A stretch of 64,000 nt of DNA, from the NCBI GenBank assembly GCA_030280995.1, contig JASXTE010000017.1:27143998-27207997 (forward strand). Direction: 5' to 3'. This DNA is from Hemileia vastatrix (Eukaryota > Basidiomycota > Pucciniomycetes > Pucciniales > Zaghouaniaceae). The position numbers and the translations under genes were made by a program. Under the pieces are notes generated by a model. That model saw only the letters and a program-made list of their open reading frames with translations. It ran no database searches and was not told where the DNA came from. Shown here piece after piece: positions 44,605-56,384 of the stretch; within the stretch, counting starts at the first letter, position 1; each line of letters starts with the position of its first letter.

Positions 44605-45697
44605 TGTGGTCTTCCAAAAATTGTAGGGGCCTTTTTTGTGTGTTTTGGTGCTGTTTGTGCATGTCTTAATTGACATATGTTGAAGAATTGGGTATTTTTC
44701 TGGTTTTATTCGGTGGATATTGGGTCTGCGGGTATGTGGGTACTATTATTGGATAGCCCTGGTTTTTCTCTATATTTTATGTCTTGTAGAAAATTTTCAT
44801 ATTCTGAGTTTTAAGGGGTCATTTCCTCATTTTTCATTTATAAAAGATTGCTGTTTAATTTTGTTTTTCGTGTTTTACGGGCTAACCTTAAGTCTTAGGG
44901 TTAAGTGCTTAGTACCATTGGATAGAGCTAATTTTTCTCTATATTTCATGTCTCAACATTGTTATAGTGAAATTCCGTGTTTTAAAGATTTTAGTAGCTG
45001 TAGCTAGTTTTTCTAAGTAGATTAGTGGTTTTTATTGGTTTTCTGGCTTCAGGGAGGCCGGGCCACTTCAGGAGGCATCTCTGACGTCGGGCAGCCCGCC
45101 CGCCTCTGTTTTAGGAGGTTGGGGAGCGCTCCAGGAGGGTTTTTTATACAATTTGGCGGGTACAGGAGCCAGATTGGTGGGTGCGCATGGGCTCTTAGTT
45201 AGTGGTCTGTGTGTACATAGTGAATAAGACAGTTTGGGGCAACCTTAATCATCATACAACCATCCGGAGGTGATCTCATTGTTCCTCACTCAGTTTTCAC
45301 TATTTTCTGGCCACAATTGGCTGTGTTTGTTGCAAGTGAGTTCTTCATTTAACTTAACCTTGGCAACTGTTTTCTCTGTTATAGTCTTGCAAGCTATAGC
45401 AAGTATTATTGCTGTCTCTGGTGTGGATTTGCAGCCTACATCAAGTATCTTTTCTGTCTCTGGTGTGGACATTGTTCTACATTTCAGTTCTTTGGTCTGG
45501 TAGTCTATCTGGGGACTACTTTCTTGGCTCATCAAGCAGTCAAGTGTGTTAAACAGGAGCTTTAGCAAAACAGGAACCAACTTACTTTAGCAAGTAAATC
45601 TCACTCTATTTTTCTAAAGGGACAGGGGTTTATCTCTCTGGTTTTTCTCCAACTCCCTTGGTCAAGGCCTATAGCTAGTACTATAGGATTGTCTACA
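44605..45697 (+). repeat. LTR of element B, copy 1
   Basis: Pairs with 53070-54141 at roughly 95% identity by eye, with one block of about 20 bases present only here. Begins TGTGGTCTTCC just after a G/A tract and ends GGATTGTCTACA. It also abuts, without primer site or gag, the truncated pol of copy 2. Confidence 0.8.
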
Positions 45698-48600
45698 GTG
45701 GTTTTCTGAGGAAGAAAAGAAGTTGTTGTTGACGTTATTGTGCTAAGGGAAAAAGCTGTGGCGTTTGTTGAGGAGGAAAGGGGTGTATTGAAGCACTCTT
45801 ATGGGGAACCTTACTTGATTCCTGTGGTTTGTCATGAACCTTGGCAAATCAAACCTATTCCAATTCCAGCTGCTATTTGAGAGGATTTTGTAGAGATTGT
45901 TAGAGAAAGAGTCAGGACTGGGTTATATGAACAATCAACATCCAGTTACTCAAGTACGTTGTTCTGTGTAAAGAAGCTGAATGGAGAGTTGAGGGTGTTT
46001 CATGGTCTTAGAGCCTTGAACAGAGTCACTATCAAGGACTCTGGTATGCCACAGAGTGCAGAGGATTTTTTTGAAGCTTTCGCTGGAAGGTTCTGTTATG
46101 GTTTGGGTGATATTATGGGTGGTTATGATTAGAGGGAACTCCATACGGATTCAAGGCCTCTCACAACTTTTGAGACTCCTTTGGGAAGATTTCAGCTCAC
46201 TAGGTTGCCTCAAGGAGCAACTAATTCAGTGGCAGTTTATCAAGCACAGATGGCTTGGATTTTTCAGGATGAGGTTCCTACTCATGCTGGTATTTTTATT
46301 CATGATGGTGGAATTAAAGTACCATCCACTGATTATTGTAACAAGGTGTTAGCGGAGAACCCTGGCATAAGGAGGTTTGTGTGGGAATATGCAATAACTC
46401 TAGAGAGTGTGTTGTTCAGGATTGAAGAGGCTGGTTTGACCATTTCAGGGTCAAAATTCTGTTGTAGTGTTCCTGCTTTGGAAATTCTGGGTCATGTGGT
46501 ATTTAAAGAGGAAAGAATTATGGGGAAGAAGAAGATTAATAAAATTCAGTCATGGCCAAGGCCTAAAAATACTACTGAAGTCAGGGAATTTTGGGTGTAT
46601 GTGTATATGTCAGGATTTTTATTAAGGATTTTTCATTGTTGGCTTCACCTTTAAGGAGGTTGACCAGAAAAGATGCAGATTGGGAATTAACTGAAGAGTG
46701 TGAAGAGGCTTTTCAGAAGTTGAAAAAGGTTGTTGGTGAAGATATTGTTCTTCACAAGTTGGATTATGGTGTTGGTGCTGGAAAAATTTATCTTGAAGTG
46801 GACTCAAGTTATATTGCTGCTGGTGCTGTTTTGTCTCAGGAGGATAAGACTGGGAGGGTCAGGCCAGCAAGATATGAGTCTGTGGTGTATAATGAGGTGG
46901 AATCTAGGTATTCTCAACCTAAGTTGGAATTGTGTGGCGTAGCTAAAATTTTAAAGAAGCTACAGATGGTTTTGTGGGGCAGCATTTTAAGCTGCAGGTG
47001 GATGCAAAATCTTTGGTTCAGATGATCAATACACCTAGTCTTCCAAATGCTCCAATGACTAGGTGGGTGGCATTTATTCAACATTTTTCTTTTGACCTGG
47101 TACACAAACCAGGTAAAACTTTTACTATGCCTGATGGATTATCAACGAGACCACCTACAGATGAGGATTCTGATTCTGAAGAGTTTGACGAAGATGTTCC
47201 AGTGGTTAGGGCCAGCACAAAGGGTGCTGAGGATTTTTCTCTCCTCCCCCATGAGGCTAAACTGGATGATTGTTTTGACCTCCCCCAAGAGGCTAAACTG
47301 GCTGGATCTGATCTTGATTCTGGTGATCAGGATGTTTTTGTTGATAAAGATGGAGTTGTTGTTTGGGAAAGCTCAAAATTGGAAAAGGGTGTTTTTGTTC
47401 GTGAACTGGATTCTCAAAAGGTTCAGTGGAAAGAGAAGGATGTGCCAAATATTAAAGATTGGTGTCCTGGTTGGGCTGCTCAATTTGCCCATGTTCACAC
47501 TGGTGATTTTGGTGAAAGATTTGTACCCTTGGATGTTGTTTTGTTGGATTTTGAAGATGAGACCTGGGGTCAGTCTGGGTTTTATTTTATTTTGGTGGAA
47601 TATCTGTTGATTTTGGAGAGGCCAGATAGTTGTGATGATGATACTTGGTTGGCAATCAAGAAGAAGAGTCCTGGATTTTATGTGTCAGGAAGGCGGTTGA
47701 TGAGGAGGAGACATCCAAATCCTCAAGTGGTGGTGACTCAGAAGAAGGGTCAAAAATCGGTTTTGAAGTCTTTGCATGAAGACCTTGGTCATAGAGGCTT
47801 TGGGGAGACTTATAGAAGAATAGCAGAAAGATTTTGGTAGCCAGGTATGAAGTTGGCTGTGCAGGGTTGGGTTCAATCTTGTAAAGAATGTCAAAGAAGA
47901 AGTCATTTGAAACCTAAAGAGGTGGTCCGTGCTACTGGTGAATCAACTGTTTTTGGAAGGGTCAGTCTGGATGCTGTCCATATTAAAGAGGGCAGGTATA
48001 ATCACTTGATTGTTGTTAGGGATGATTTGTCTGGTTGGGTTGAGGCAGTGCCTCTGGTTAATTTGACTGCCAAGAATGTGGCAGAGGTTTTGAAGAAGGA
48101 GTGGATTTACAGTTATGGGTTGATGAAGTTGGTGACTGTTGATGGTGGGCCAGAGTTTGGTGCCAAATTTAAAGAAGCTGTGGCTAGTGTTGGTTCTAAA
48201 GTTAGAGTGGCTACACCTTATTATCCTGAAGCTGAAGTCATGGTTGAAAGAGTCCATCAAGTTATCAAGAATGCTTTGGTAAAGATGTGTGGGGATAGTG
48301 CTGAAAAGTGGAGGCATTATTTACCCTTGGTGTTATTTGTTGATAGGGTCACTGTTAAGAGGACAACTGGATATTCTCCTTACGAGTTAATGTTTGTTCA
48401 AAAAGCTGTTCTACCAGTGGACTTGGAAGCTGTCTCTTATCATGGAATTGATTGGGATGACGTGCACTCAACAGAAGAATTTCTCTGTGCCAGGATGCAA
48501 CAGTTGGAATGTAGAGAGGAATGTAAGGAGAAGGCATACTCTAGAATGATGAAGATTAGGAATCAATCAGTCAGGTACTGGGACAGGAAGTTGGCTCATA

Positions 48601-48836
48601 GACTCAGGAATCCCTTGAAACCTGGTTGTTTGGTTTTGGTGTATAATAGAAGTTTGGAGAGTCAGTGGGGGAAAATGGTTTCTGACAGATGGAATGGACC
48701 TTACAGAGTCAGATCTCAGGCGTCTGGAGGTTCTTATGTTTTGGAAGAGTTGGATGGTGAAGTCTTGAAAAAGAGGGTGGCTGCAGAACAAGTGAAGAGG
48801 TTTTATCCCAGAGGCACTAGGCATGAAGAAGATTAA
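45698..48836 (+). pseudogene. Truncated, decayed RT-RNase H-integrase of element B, copy 2
   Basis: Homologous to element A pol but begins in the middle of the pre-RT linker directly after the LTR; gag, protease and primer site are missing. The RT part has in-frame stops (TGA near 45707, TGA near 45880, TAG near 46130). Its catalytic FIDD is FIHD, which should abolish activity. Frame shifts occur near 46590 and 46970. RNase H (YLEVDSSYIAAG, HKPGKTFTMPDGLS) and integrase (CKECQRR, TVDGGPEFG, PEAEVMVERVHQ) are recognisable; a TAG replaces a tryptophan before PGMK (47837). At the site of the element A TGA this copy has an arginine. Two copies of the coding hairpin motif (LPHEAKL, LPQEAKL) lie at 47250-47303. 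Confidence 0.88.
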
Positions 48837-50230
48837 CTCCGCAATGGGGATAAACTATGGAACATTCTTTTTTGTTTTGGAATTTTGTGGTGTTGCAGAG
48901 CAACTTTTGTGTTGGAAACTTTTTGTTAGAAGGTACCCATGGGTGGGGCTTCTAGATTTGATCTTGGCAAGTGTAAGGGTGACTGATGGGCTGGCTGCTC
49001 TATCAACAGTTACCCCAGATTGTCTGTTTCCAACCCTTTTTCTTTATTTGGTTGAACCCTAGTATTGGTTTCTTTTCACAGTTTTTAGTCCTGTATGACT
49101 TTAAACTGGAATTTCCTCTGGTTGTCAAGTGCTGGACTCTTCACTGTTTATTGGTTTTGGTTTTTTGTGTTGGACGTTGGTTTATGTTAGAAGGTACCCA
49201 GGGGGGGCTTCTGGATTTTATTTTGGCAAGTGTGGGGGTAACTGATGAGCTGGCTGCTCTGTAGAACAGTTACCCCAGAATGTCTGTCTCAAGTCTTTTG
49301 TTTTTCCTAGTTGAATTCTAGTTCTGTTGTTTATTATTCAGGTTTCAAGTCCACTATGACTTTAAACTGGTTTGGGACTGGCTTCTTTATCTTTGTTTCT
49401 TTCAGATTGATGGTGGATCACTGGTGGTCTCCCATCATTTTTACTTATTGGAGGGAGCCCGCCCAGTGATCATTTCTATGGATCGGACTTTCCCTTATTG
49501 GACCATCTATGGAGCTGGACTTTTTTTTGATTTTGAAGTTATGTTTTTGCTAGATAGCAGTTTTAGATTATTTTCTTTTTTCTCTTTTTTTCTTTTAATT
49601 TTTTATGGGGGTTGTTTAAAATTATAAAATCAAAAATATAGGGTGTTACCACATCAGGTTCACCTGGATGTGGGCAAGCATTGGTGGGGAAAGGCTCATC
49701 AATCGGCCGGGCAATGCTATTTCATTTTTATTTATTATTTATTTCATGTGTTTCTGTGTTTCATTATTTTTATTATCTTCTGAATTTCTAAATTTTTTGA
49801 ATTTTGTTTTCTGTTAACCATTTAAAAGAATTAATTGTGTATCCACATCAAGGTGCACTTGGATGTGGGTAAGGTATCAGGGGATCAGCTCATCAATTGG
49901 CTGGGGGATACCATTTGTATAATTTTTTATATAATTTTTTATTTCATTTATTTTATTTCATTTTATTTATAAATTTTTAATTTAATATATTAGTACATTT
50001 AAAAAAAAAAAATTGTGAAATTATTTTTATTAATTGTTTTATATTATTATTATGTTTCTAATCTTTTTGCAGGAGCTCATTGTCTGGATGATGGAGCTTC
50101 TGGAGGCTGGTCCGGATTGTGATGACGTTTTTGTTTTTTTTTGGGATTGTGGGAAGCACTGTGTTCTTTATAGTGCATCTTTCTGGAGAGATTATAGGGA
50201 TTTTAATGGTCAGGGATTGTATTAGAGGGA
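48837..50230 (+). other. Structured non-coding tail of element B, copy 2
   Basis: Contains a duplicated block (about 48880-49080 and 49130-49320) with GGGGTAACTG/CAGTTACCCC pairing around GGGCTGGCTGCTCT. Single TTAAACTG hairpins lie at 49087 and 49354. Further blocks are a GATCACTGG...CCAGTGATC pair (49425-49480), and CCACATCAGG..CCTGGATGTGG (49651-49675) and CCACATCAAGG..CTTGGATGTGG (49842-49868) hairpins. The corresponding blocks are in element A. It also represents the uninterrupted version of the site where the giant CACTA element inserted in copy 1. Confidence 0.7.
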
Positions 50231-50233
50231 AGT

Positions 50234-51629
50234 TCAGAGGAGGAAGAAGAAGAGGCAGGAATGGAGTCTCTGGAGGGTGTGTTTAATGATCCTAGACATT
50301 TTCCAGTGGTCGTCCAGTAGGCGCTTTCTCAGGGATTTTTCAAAGTCATTCAAGGGTCCATGGAGGGCAAAGGCTTTTAGCATGTTGGAACACATGGTGC
50401 TTAGGTGTTTCTTCATGTCTCCATAATCCAGGGTCAAAGAAGTTTCAAGAGGTTGGCCAACTCCAATAATAGTTTCAGGAGGAGGGGTGCCAACTAGACA
50501 GGAAGAATTGGATCAGTAATTATTTTTGTTGAAGAAATGGAATAATTAATTTGGTACTTACAGATTGGAAGCTCATTAAATCTGTAAGAAGCTGGTATTT
50601 GGATCTCTGACAATTTTGTAATGGTCATAGTGGGTATATCAACTAGGGAAAGATATGGATTCTCATGGTCTTCCTCTGTAGGATCCTGAGAAGGTGAACT
50701 GGGATGCTGATGTTCCTGGGGCCTAGTTGGAGCAGTGAGATTGTTGTTGTTGTTGTGGTTGTTATTTCTGTTGGATTCAGCTGGAGGAGGTGCTGGTGAT
50801 GGAGTACCAGGGTTGTTAAAGGATGGAGCAGGAGAGTGGGATTTGGAAGCAGACCGCTCTCTTCTGGATGAAGAATTTGAAGAGATGGAACTGTCAGAAG
50901 AGTAGTTGGCTGACAGAGGAGAGGTGTAGTTTCTTTTTCTTAGTTGGGGACGAAGTTGTTGTTGTGGAGCAGGGTGTGGTGTTCTGGTTTCTTCTTGGGG
51001 TTCTCTGGCAGGTCTCTTCGAAATCTGGTAAATTTTGGTGCTTTTGGACTTTGGAAGGGTGGATTGCATATATCTGGGAGCAGTAGGAGGTAGTTGGGTT
51101 GAGCTGTTGTTGTTGTCTGGATGAATTTGGCTATTTTCTGGCTGTTTTTGGAGGTTTTGGCTCTGATTTTCACTGTTTGGTGAGGCGGGCGGGCCACCTG
51201 GACGTGGTCTAGAAGCCTGGGAGTTGATTTTGAAGCTTTTGGATCTAAGTTGGCGGAGATAAAAGCAGTTTCTTGTGAGGCTAAGGCTGGTCTTTCAGGA
51301 AGAGTGCAGGAAGCTAAGCTTCTGGATCTTCTGGAAGGAGCAGAAGATAGAGAGGAAGAGGAAGGACCAAGCTCTGGGGATCTGGTAGGGGATCTGGAGA
51401 TGTATTTGTGAGAAGGAGAAGGCGGAGGAATAGGGTAGTTGGCGTCTCTGTCACATCTTTTCTTTTTGGAATAACAAGAGTCACAAGCCCTGTTGTAGAA
51501 TTTGGATTCAGGATTTGGAAGAGTGAATGTGCAAGGTCTGCATATGTGGATGCACTGTTTGCAGGCATAGTCTTTGGGAGCAGTGAAGCAAGGGAGAGTA
51601 GAAGAGTTAACATCAGGAGATCCAGCCAT
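50234..51629 (-). CDS. Antisense gene B2, copy 2 (twin zinc motif, Ser/Pro-rich, multi-exon)
   Basis: Starts MAGSPDVNSS at 51629. Zinc region C-x2-C-x6-C-x15-C-x2-C-x6-C (CKQCIHICRPC ... CDSCYSKKKRC) with a basic second half, then a long Ser/Pro/Arg-rich region (PPPSPSHKYISRSPTRSPE, RRERSASKSHSPAPSFN). The zinc frame stops at 50940 and the following block (51069-50570) is in another frame, implying an intron or frameshift I could not place. A GTAAGT donor after ELPI (about 50570) joins to an exon ending with LDYGDMKKHLSTMCSNML and LRKRLLDDHWKMSRI (50510-50234). The C-terminal helical domain resembles that of B1 in size and position. Probably a paralogue of B1 with another zinc spacing. Role unknown. 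Confidence 0.6.
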
Positions 51630-51769
51630 GATCTGTGGTGAGAAAAGATGATGAAAAGGGATAGGAGGAGATTTTTGTCAGTGATGGGTAGATGATGAAG
51701 TGAAGGTGGAAGTTCAGCAGGTTGGCTGTAGAGGTGTGCTGCATGAAATTGGCTGCATCCATTTTATGT

Positions 51770-52340
51770 GAAATTCAGTAAGTCCATCAAGACTCTAAAC
51801 TGAAAAAGCTATGGTATCAAGTCAGTCCATCAAGACTCTAAACTGAAAAAGCTATATTATCAAGGCAGTCCATCAAGACTTTAAACTGAAATCTGGTTTT
51901 TGTTAGTCCTCCAAGACTTTAAACTGGCTGGTTTCAAGATTTTATCAAGGTAGTCCATCAAGACTTTAAACTGAACACTGTGTTAGTCCCCCAAGACTTT
52001 AAACTGAGGGTTGTAAGTCCCCCAAGACTATAAACTGAGGAAAAAGTTTTGTTGTGGAGTTGGTTTTGAAATATTGGTGGAGGGTATCCACAGGGGGAGC
52101 CTCCAAATTTAGCAAAGGAAAGTTTGGGGGTAATTGATGGGCTGGCTGCTCTATTCACAATTACCCCAGAATGTTAGTTTTTTCTCTGTGTCTTAATGTG
52201 GTTGATCTCTGGTTCTGGGTTTATGATTTAGGTTTTTGAGTCCCCCAAGACTTTAAACTGAGGGTTTTTGAGTCCCCCAAGACTATAAAATGAGGATGGT
52301 CCTTTAAGACTTAAAATTGAGGGTTGTTTGTGGTTACATC
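51770..52340 (-). repeat. TTAAACTG hairpin repeats in element B, copy 2
   Basis: About ten units AGTC-CATCAA-GACT-CTAAACTG, AGTC-CTCCAA-GACT-TTAAACTGG or AGTC-CCCCAA-GACT-TTAAACTGAGG, between genes B2 and B1. The first two or three units are near-perfect tandem copies of about 45 bases. Confidence 0.82.
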
Positions 52341-52374
52341 CTATAGAGGGTGCGGTCAATTTTTCTTTTCTGAA

Positions 52375-52988
52375 TCAAACTAAAGTACTGGTGGAATTAC
52401 AGAGGGAATCAAGAGATGAAATGAAGTGTTCAGAATTAGCCTTGAACTGGTGAATGAGGTGTCTTCTGTTCTCAATGTCCTGTGGATCTCTAGCAGGAGT
52501 GGATTGGAAGTAGTGAAGCAGAAGTTGTTTCTGTTGGGATGTGTGTTGTCTGAACTTGGCCTTGATAGTGGGCAAGTGCGTTGGTGTTGGTGGTGCAATG
52601 GATCCTACATTGTTATCATCACTATCAGAAGAGGGAGGAACTGAGAAGTTATCAGTTTTAAAGTTGAAGGAAGAAATGAATGTTCTTTACCATCAGATGG
52701 ACCAGGGATGGGGGAACTAGTTGTTCTATGGGTTGTGGCACTCTTCTGGGAAGGGTGGAGCTTTTTGATTAATCTGGGTATCAGGATGTATGGCCTAGAT
52801 CTTTTGGTGCTGGCAGAAGAAGAACCAGGTTGAGGAGTAGGTGAATCTGTTGTGGAAGAAAGTGGACCAGGTCTGTGGCAGGTCTTCTTTCTGGAGTGGC
52901 AGACATCGCACGACATTCTGTATGGATGGACAGGTGGTGTCATAGCGCAGATTAAATTATTGTCGATGCAGTATTGGCAGGGGCCCAT
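52375..52988 (-). CDS. Antisense twin-zinc protein B1, copy 2 (187 aa)
   Basis: Exons 52988-52691 and 52640-52375 (GTAAAG...TCAG) join in frame to 187 residues; the start lies 81 bases inside the 3' LTR. All six cysteines are present: CQYCIDNNLIC, 12 residues, CDVCHSRKKTC. Ser/Pro linker, then the C-terminal domain HLPTIKAKF ... LLLHYFQSTP ... IENRRHLIHQF. The intron falls at the same place and phase as in the element A gene. Likely a nuclear nucleic-acid-binding accessory protein of the retroelement; whether it represses or aids the element is unknown. Confidence 0.78.
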
Positions 52989-53069
52989 TTCAGAGGCAGA
53001 TTTGGGAAGAAGGTTAAACATGGTGGTTGTAGGAAGAAAGAATGCGGACATTCTCAATTGGAGGGAGGA

Positions 53070-54141
53070 TGTGGTCTTCCAACATTGGAAGGGGCCTTTG
53101 TTGTGTGATTTTGCGCGGTTTGTTAATGTCTTAATTGACATCTGTTAAGGAATTGGGTATTTTTCCGGTTTTATTCAGTGGATATTGGGTCTGCGGGTAT
53201 GTGGGTACTATCATTGGATAGCCCTGGTTCTTCTCTATATTTTATGTCTTGGAGACATTTTTCATATTCTGAGTTTTAAGGGGTCATTTCCTCATTTTTC
53301 ATTTATAAAAGATTGCTGTTTAATTTTGTTTTTCGTGTTTTACGGGCTAACCTTAAGTCTTAGGGTTAAGTGCTTAGTACCATTGGATAAAGCTAATTTT
53401 TCTCTATATTTCATGTCCCAATGTTGTTATAGTGAAATTCCATGTTTTAAAGGTTTTAGTAGTTGTAGCTAATTTTTATAAGTAGATTAGTGGTTTTTAT
53501 TGGTTTTCTGGCTTCAGGGAGGCTGGGCCGCTTCAGGCGGCATCTCCGACGTCGGGCGGCCCGCCCACCTCTGTTTTAGGAGGTTGGGGAGTGCTCCAGG
53601 AGGGTTTTTTATACAATTTGGTGGGTGCGCATGGGCTCTTAGTTAGTGGTCTGTGGGTACATAGTGAATAAGACAGTTTGGGGCAACCTTAATCATCATA
53701 CAACCATCCGGAGGTGATCTCATTGTTCCTCACTCAGTTTTCACTGTTTTCTGGCCACAATTGGCTGTGTTTGTTGCAAGTAAGTTCTTTATTTAACTTA
53801 ACTTTAGCAACTGTTTTCTCTGTTATAGTCTTGCAAGCTATAGCAAGTATTATTGCTGTCTCTGGTGTGGATTTGCAGCCTACATCAAGTATCTTTGCTG
53901 TCTCTGGTGTGGACTTTGTTCTACATTTCAGTTCTTTGGTCTGGTAGTCTATCTGGGGACTACTTTCTTGGCTCATCAAGCAGTCAAGTGTGTTGAAAAT
54001 GAGCTTTAGCAAAAAAGGAACCAACTTACTTTAGCAAGTAAATCTCACTCTATTTTTCTAAAGGGACAGGGGATTTTCTCTCTGGTTTTTCTCCAACTCC
54101 CTTGGTCAAGGCCTATAGCTAGTACTATAGGATTGTCTACA
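53070..54141 (+). repeat. 3' LTR of element B, copy 2
   Basis: 1,072 bp from TGTGGTCTTCC to TTGTCTACA, preceded by a GGAGGGAGGA purine tract. Pairs with 44605-45697. Open frames inside it occur in both LTRs and are not called. Confidence 0.82.
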
Positions 54142-55536
54142 ACGTTTTACATCATTTTTTATTTGTTTTACTCAAATATAAGCAGTAATAAATTTTATTA
54201 TTATCATAAATTAATGAGATAGAACAACAAGAATGTAATTACTAAAACAAATATTAAATAAGCATTTAAATGAAATAAGTGTTTGTTAAATGTAAGTAAG
54301 TAATGGATATACAAAAACAACCAAAAAGAGAGGCCTTATATAGGCAAAGGAGAGATAAAGCACAGTAATAAAAGTCTAAATACAGTAGTATGAGAGAGAG
54401 AAAAAAAGAATATTCCAGAAGGAATATTTTCAAATAATAAAGTTTTTCTAAAATAAAGGCGTCAAAAAGGTGTATTTACCGAATGTGACAGGAATAAATT
54501 AATTTATATAATATTTACTGTAAAAGTCAATTCTAAATAAGCAATTTGAATATTTTGTATATTATTATTTTTATTTTAATTTAAAAATTTTTTAATATAA
54601 ATTTTTTTTTCTTTCAACCTGTCATTGAGGGGTGGTGTTAAAAAATAAAAGTTTAAGGGACATTTTAATATTTAATTTTAATTATTCATTAATTTGACCA
54701 TTTTGTAATTTAGTTAATTTATTATAGGTAATTTTAATGTAAATAAATTATAATTAAAATAATTAAAATAATAAGGCGTGGCTTCAACCAGTAAATTATA
54801 AATTATTTTACTGGGTAAGTCTAGCAACCTGGCTGACACTCCCTTACTCTAAAAAAATAATAATAAAAATCCTATGATTTATTCTTTTTATATTTCTTGG
54901 GCAGAGTAGGAAGATTAGGTATCTCTTTCCCAGGAATCCAAGAATCATATTCTGAAGATTTATTCTTGAATCTCAATAAGTATTCAGTAATTCTTTCAAC
55001 AGTAACTATTCTGTCATTTAGAATCTTATCAATTTCTGCTGTCTCAGTGATTTCATTAGGGGTCTTTTTTGGTCTTCCCCCCTTTTGGGAAATAAATCAC
55101 TATTGGATGTGTAAGGTTTCAGAAGAGATATTGGAAACACAGGATGTTTTCTGTCATATGGAGGATACAAAATAACTTCAACAGCATTACCACCAACCAT
55201 TCTCCTGACAACAAATGGATCTACAAATGGATCTTTCAATTTGTTATTACATTGTAAATTGAAGTGGACTGTAGAAATCAGTACCTCATCACCCTTTTTA
55301 AAAGTGTATTTTTTATGGGATTCGTCCCATCTCTTCTTCTTATATTCAAAGAATTTTTCAATATATTTTTGAGCATGACTTCTGCAAAGTTTTTGCATTT
55401 GAAGAAAAGATTTTACACCAGGATGTAAATCCAATTTAGGTATTTTATTATTGAGAATTTGGGCAGGAGTATTTGAAACACATCCCAGCCAGAGCTCAAA
55501 AGGCTTTTTCTGAGTAACAGAATGAACAGTGCTATT
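54142..55536 (-). mobile_element. Fragment of an older chromovirus (D): integrase end, chromodomain and probable LTR
   Basis: Minus-strand coding remains from 55536 to about 54895. They hold the end of an integrase core (NSTVHSVTQKKPFELWLG), a GDEVLIST...FVVRRMVGG region and HPVFPISLLKPY. After a 1-base frameshift near 55075 comes a chromodomain (ILNDRIVTVERITEYLLRF, EYDSWIPGKEI) ending in a stop at about 54893. Beyond it, GTAAGGGAG followed by TGTCAGCCAGG at about 54841 looks like a purine tract and LTR start, so 54142-54841 is probably its LTR. Element C cuts it at 55537, inside the integrase. Confidence 0.75.
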
Positions 55537-56313
55537 TGTCACGGGCCACGTGACACTCGAGGCAAAATTAACTCAATAAATCAATAATATCGAGTCCTAA
55601 ATCTATACTCAAAGCGCAGAAAGCAATTCTCCATAGCAACTGCGATTTTCCTTTGTGTACTTACTATTTAACTGCGCTAGCCTAAACTCTAAATCTAAAT
55701 TAGTCAATCTCCCAATAGGGTACCTTAGTCCTTTTTCAATAAGCGATGGGCAGCGCTAGGATGAACGAAATAGTATAGTGATAGTTTTTTTCATTAAAGT
55801 TTTGTTAATTAATTAAAAAGGGGTAAATTGAGCATGGACAGATATTTAGTGGAGAGGGTCTAAGTGTATGTTAGTAATGGTCAATGGAATGGGAATGCTG
55901 CGATGGAAGGGAGGTCAATGCGAGGAGGAACAAAGGATATAAAAGGAGTTGGGTATTTGGTTCGATATTCCTTAGAATTAAATTATAATATCGTATTTAC
56001 ATTAATAGTGGTAAATCCTTAAAAGTTAAATCATTGTTATTGTATTTTTCTTTTACTTTCTCAATATTCATTTCTAAATCCTAAATCTTTGATTATTGAG
56101 TTTCCAACCCTTTGTGAGATTTTAAGAATTATTATTACCTTGGAACTAGTTTATAATTCTTCTCGATCGACCCTCGAACCTATAGCTATTACTTCGAGTG
56201 ACCTTCGAATCATTTCCTCGAATCATTCCTCTGTGCTTCGAAGAAGTTTCTAAAAATCCCTCATCTCACTTACAGGAACATCCTCGACCTTGTGCGTAGG
56301 TCGTCCGGTGACA
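55537..56313 (+). repeat. 5' LTR of chromovirus C
   Basis: 777 bp, TGTCACGGGCC...CCGGTGACA with inverted-repeat ends TGTCAC/GTGACA. The first 555 bases match the 3' LTR at 63446 with about eight differences. Confidence 0.9.
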
Positions 56314-56384
56314 GTATAATTTAATTCTCTGTAGTTCTCATTCTTTGCACTACTACGTCCTTTTAGGTGTTTCTAAAATTTTAA

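Larger units (their letters stand above)
41575..45697 (+). mobile_element. Ty3 element B, copy 1: rest of 3' tail and LTR
   Basis: Continues the B tail begun at 1-208 and aligns with 49840-54141 of the second copy throughout: structured block, antisense gene B2, hairpin repeats, antisense gene B1 and LTR. Its body (gag-pol) would lie upstream of the window start. Confidence 0.85.
45698..54141 (+). mobile_element. Ty3 element B, copy 2 (5'-truncated internal region and 3' LTR)
   Basis: Shares the LTR at 44605-45697 with copy 1 on its left and ends in its own LTR (53070-54141), giving internal-LTR-internal-LTR order. This is what recombination between LTRs, or insertion plus deletion, produces. 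Order: pol remnant (+), structured tail, antisense B2 (-), hairpin repeats, antisense B1 (-), LTR. Confidence 0.8.

Noticed and set aside
44720..45007. 95-codon frame, hydrophobic, in LTR B (also 53185-53472)
   Set aside because: Entirely within the LTR; hydrophobic composition is what T-rich DNA encodes. Copies keep it only because LTRs are similar.
47092..47610. 172-codon plus-strand frame overlapping element B pol
   Set aside because: Out-of-frame shadow of the RNase H/linker region, whose homology to element A pol lies in the other frame.
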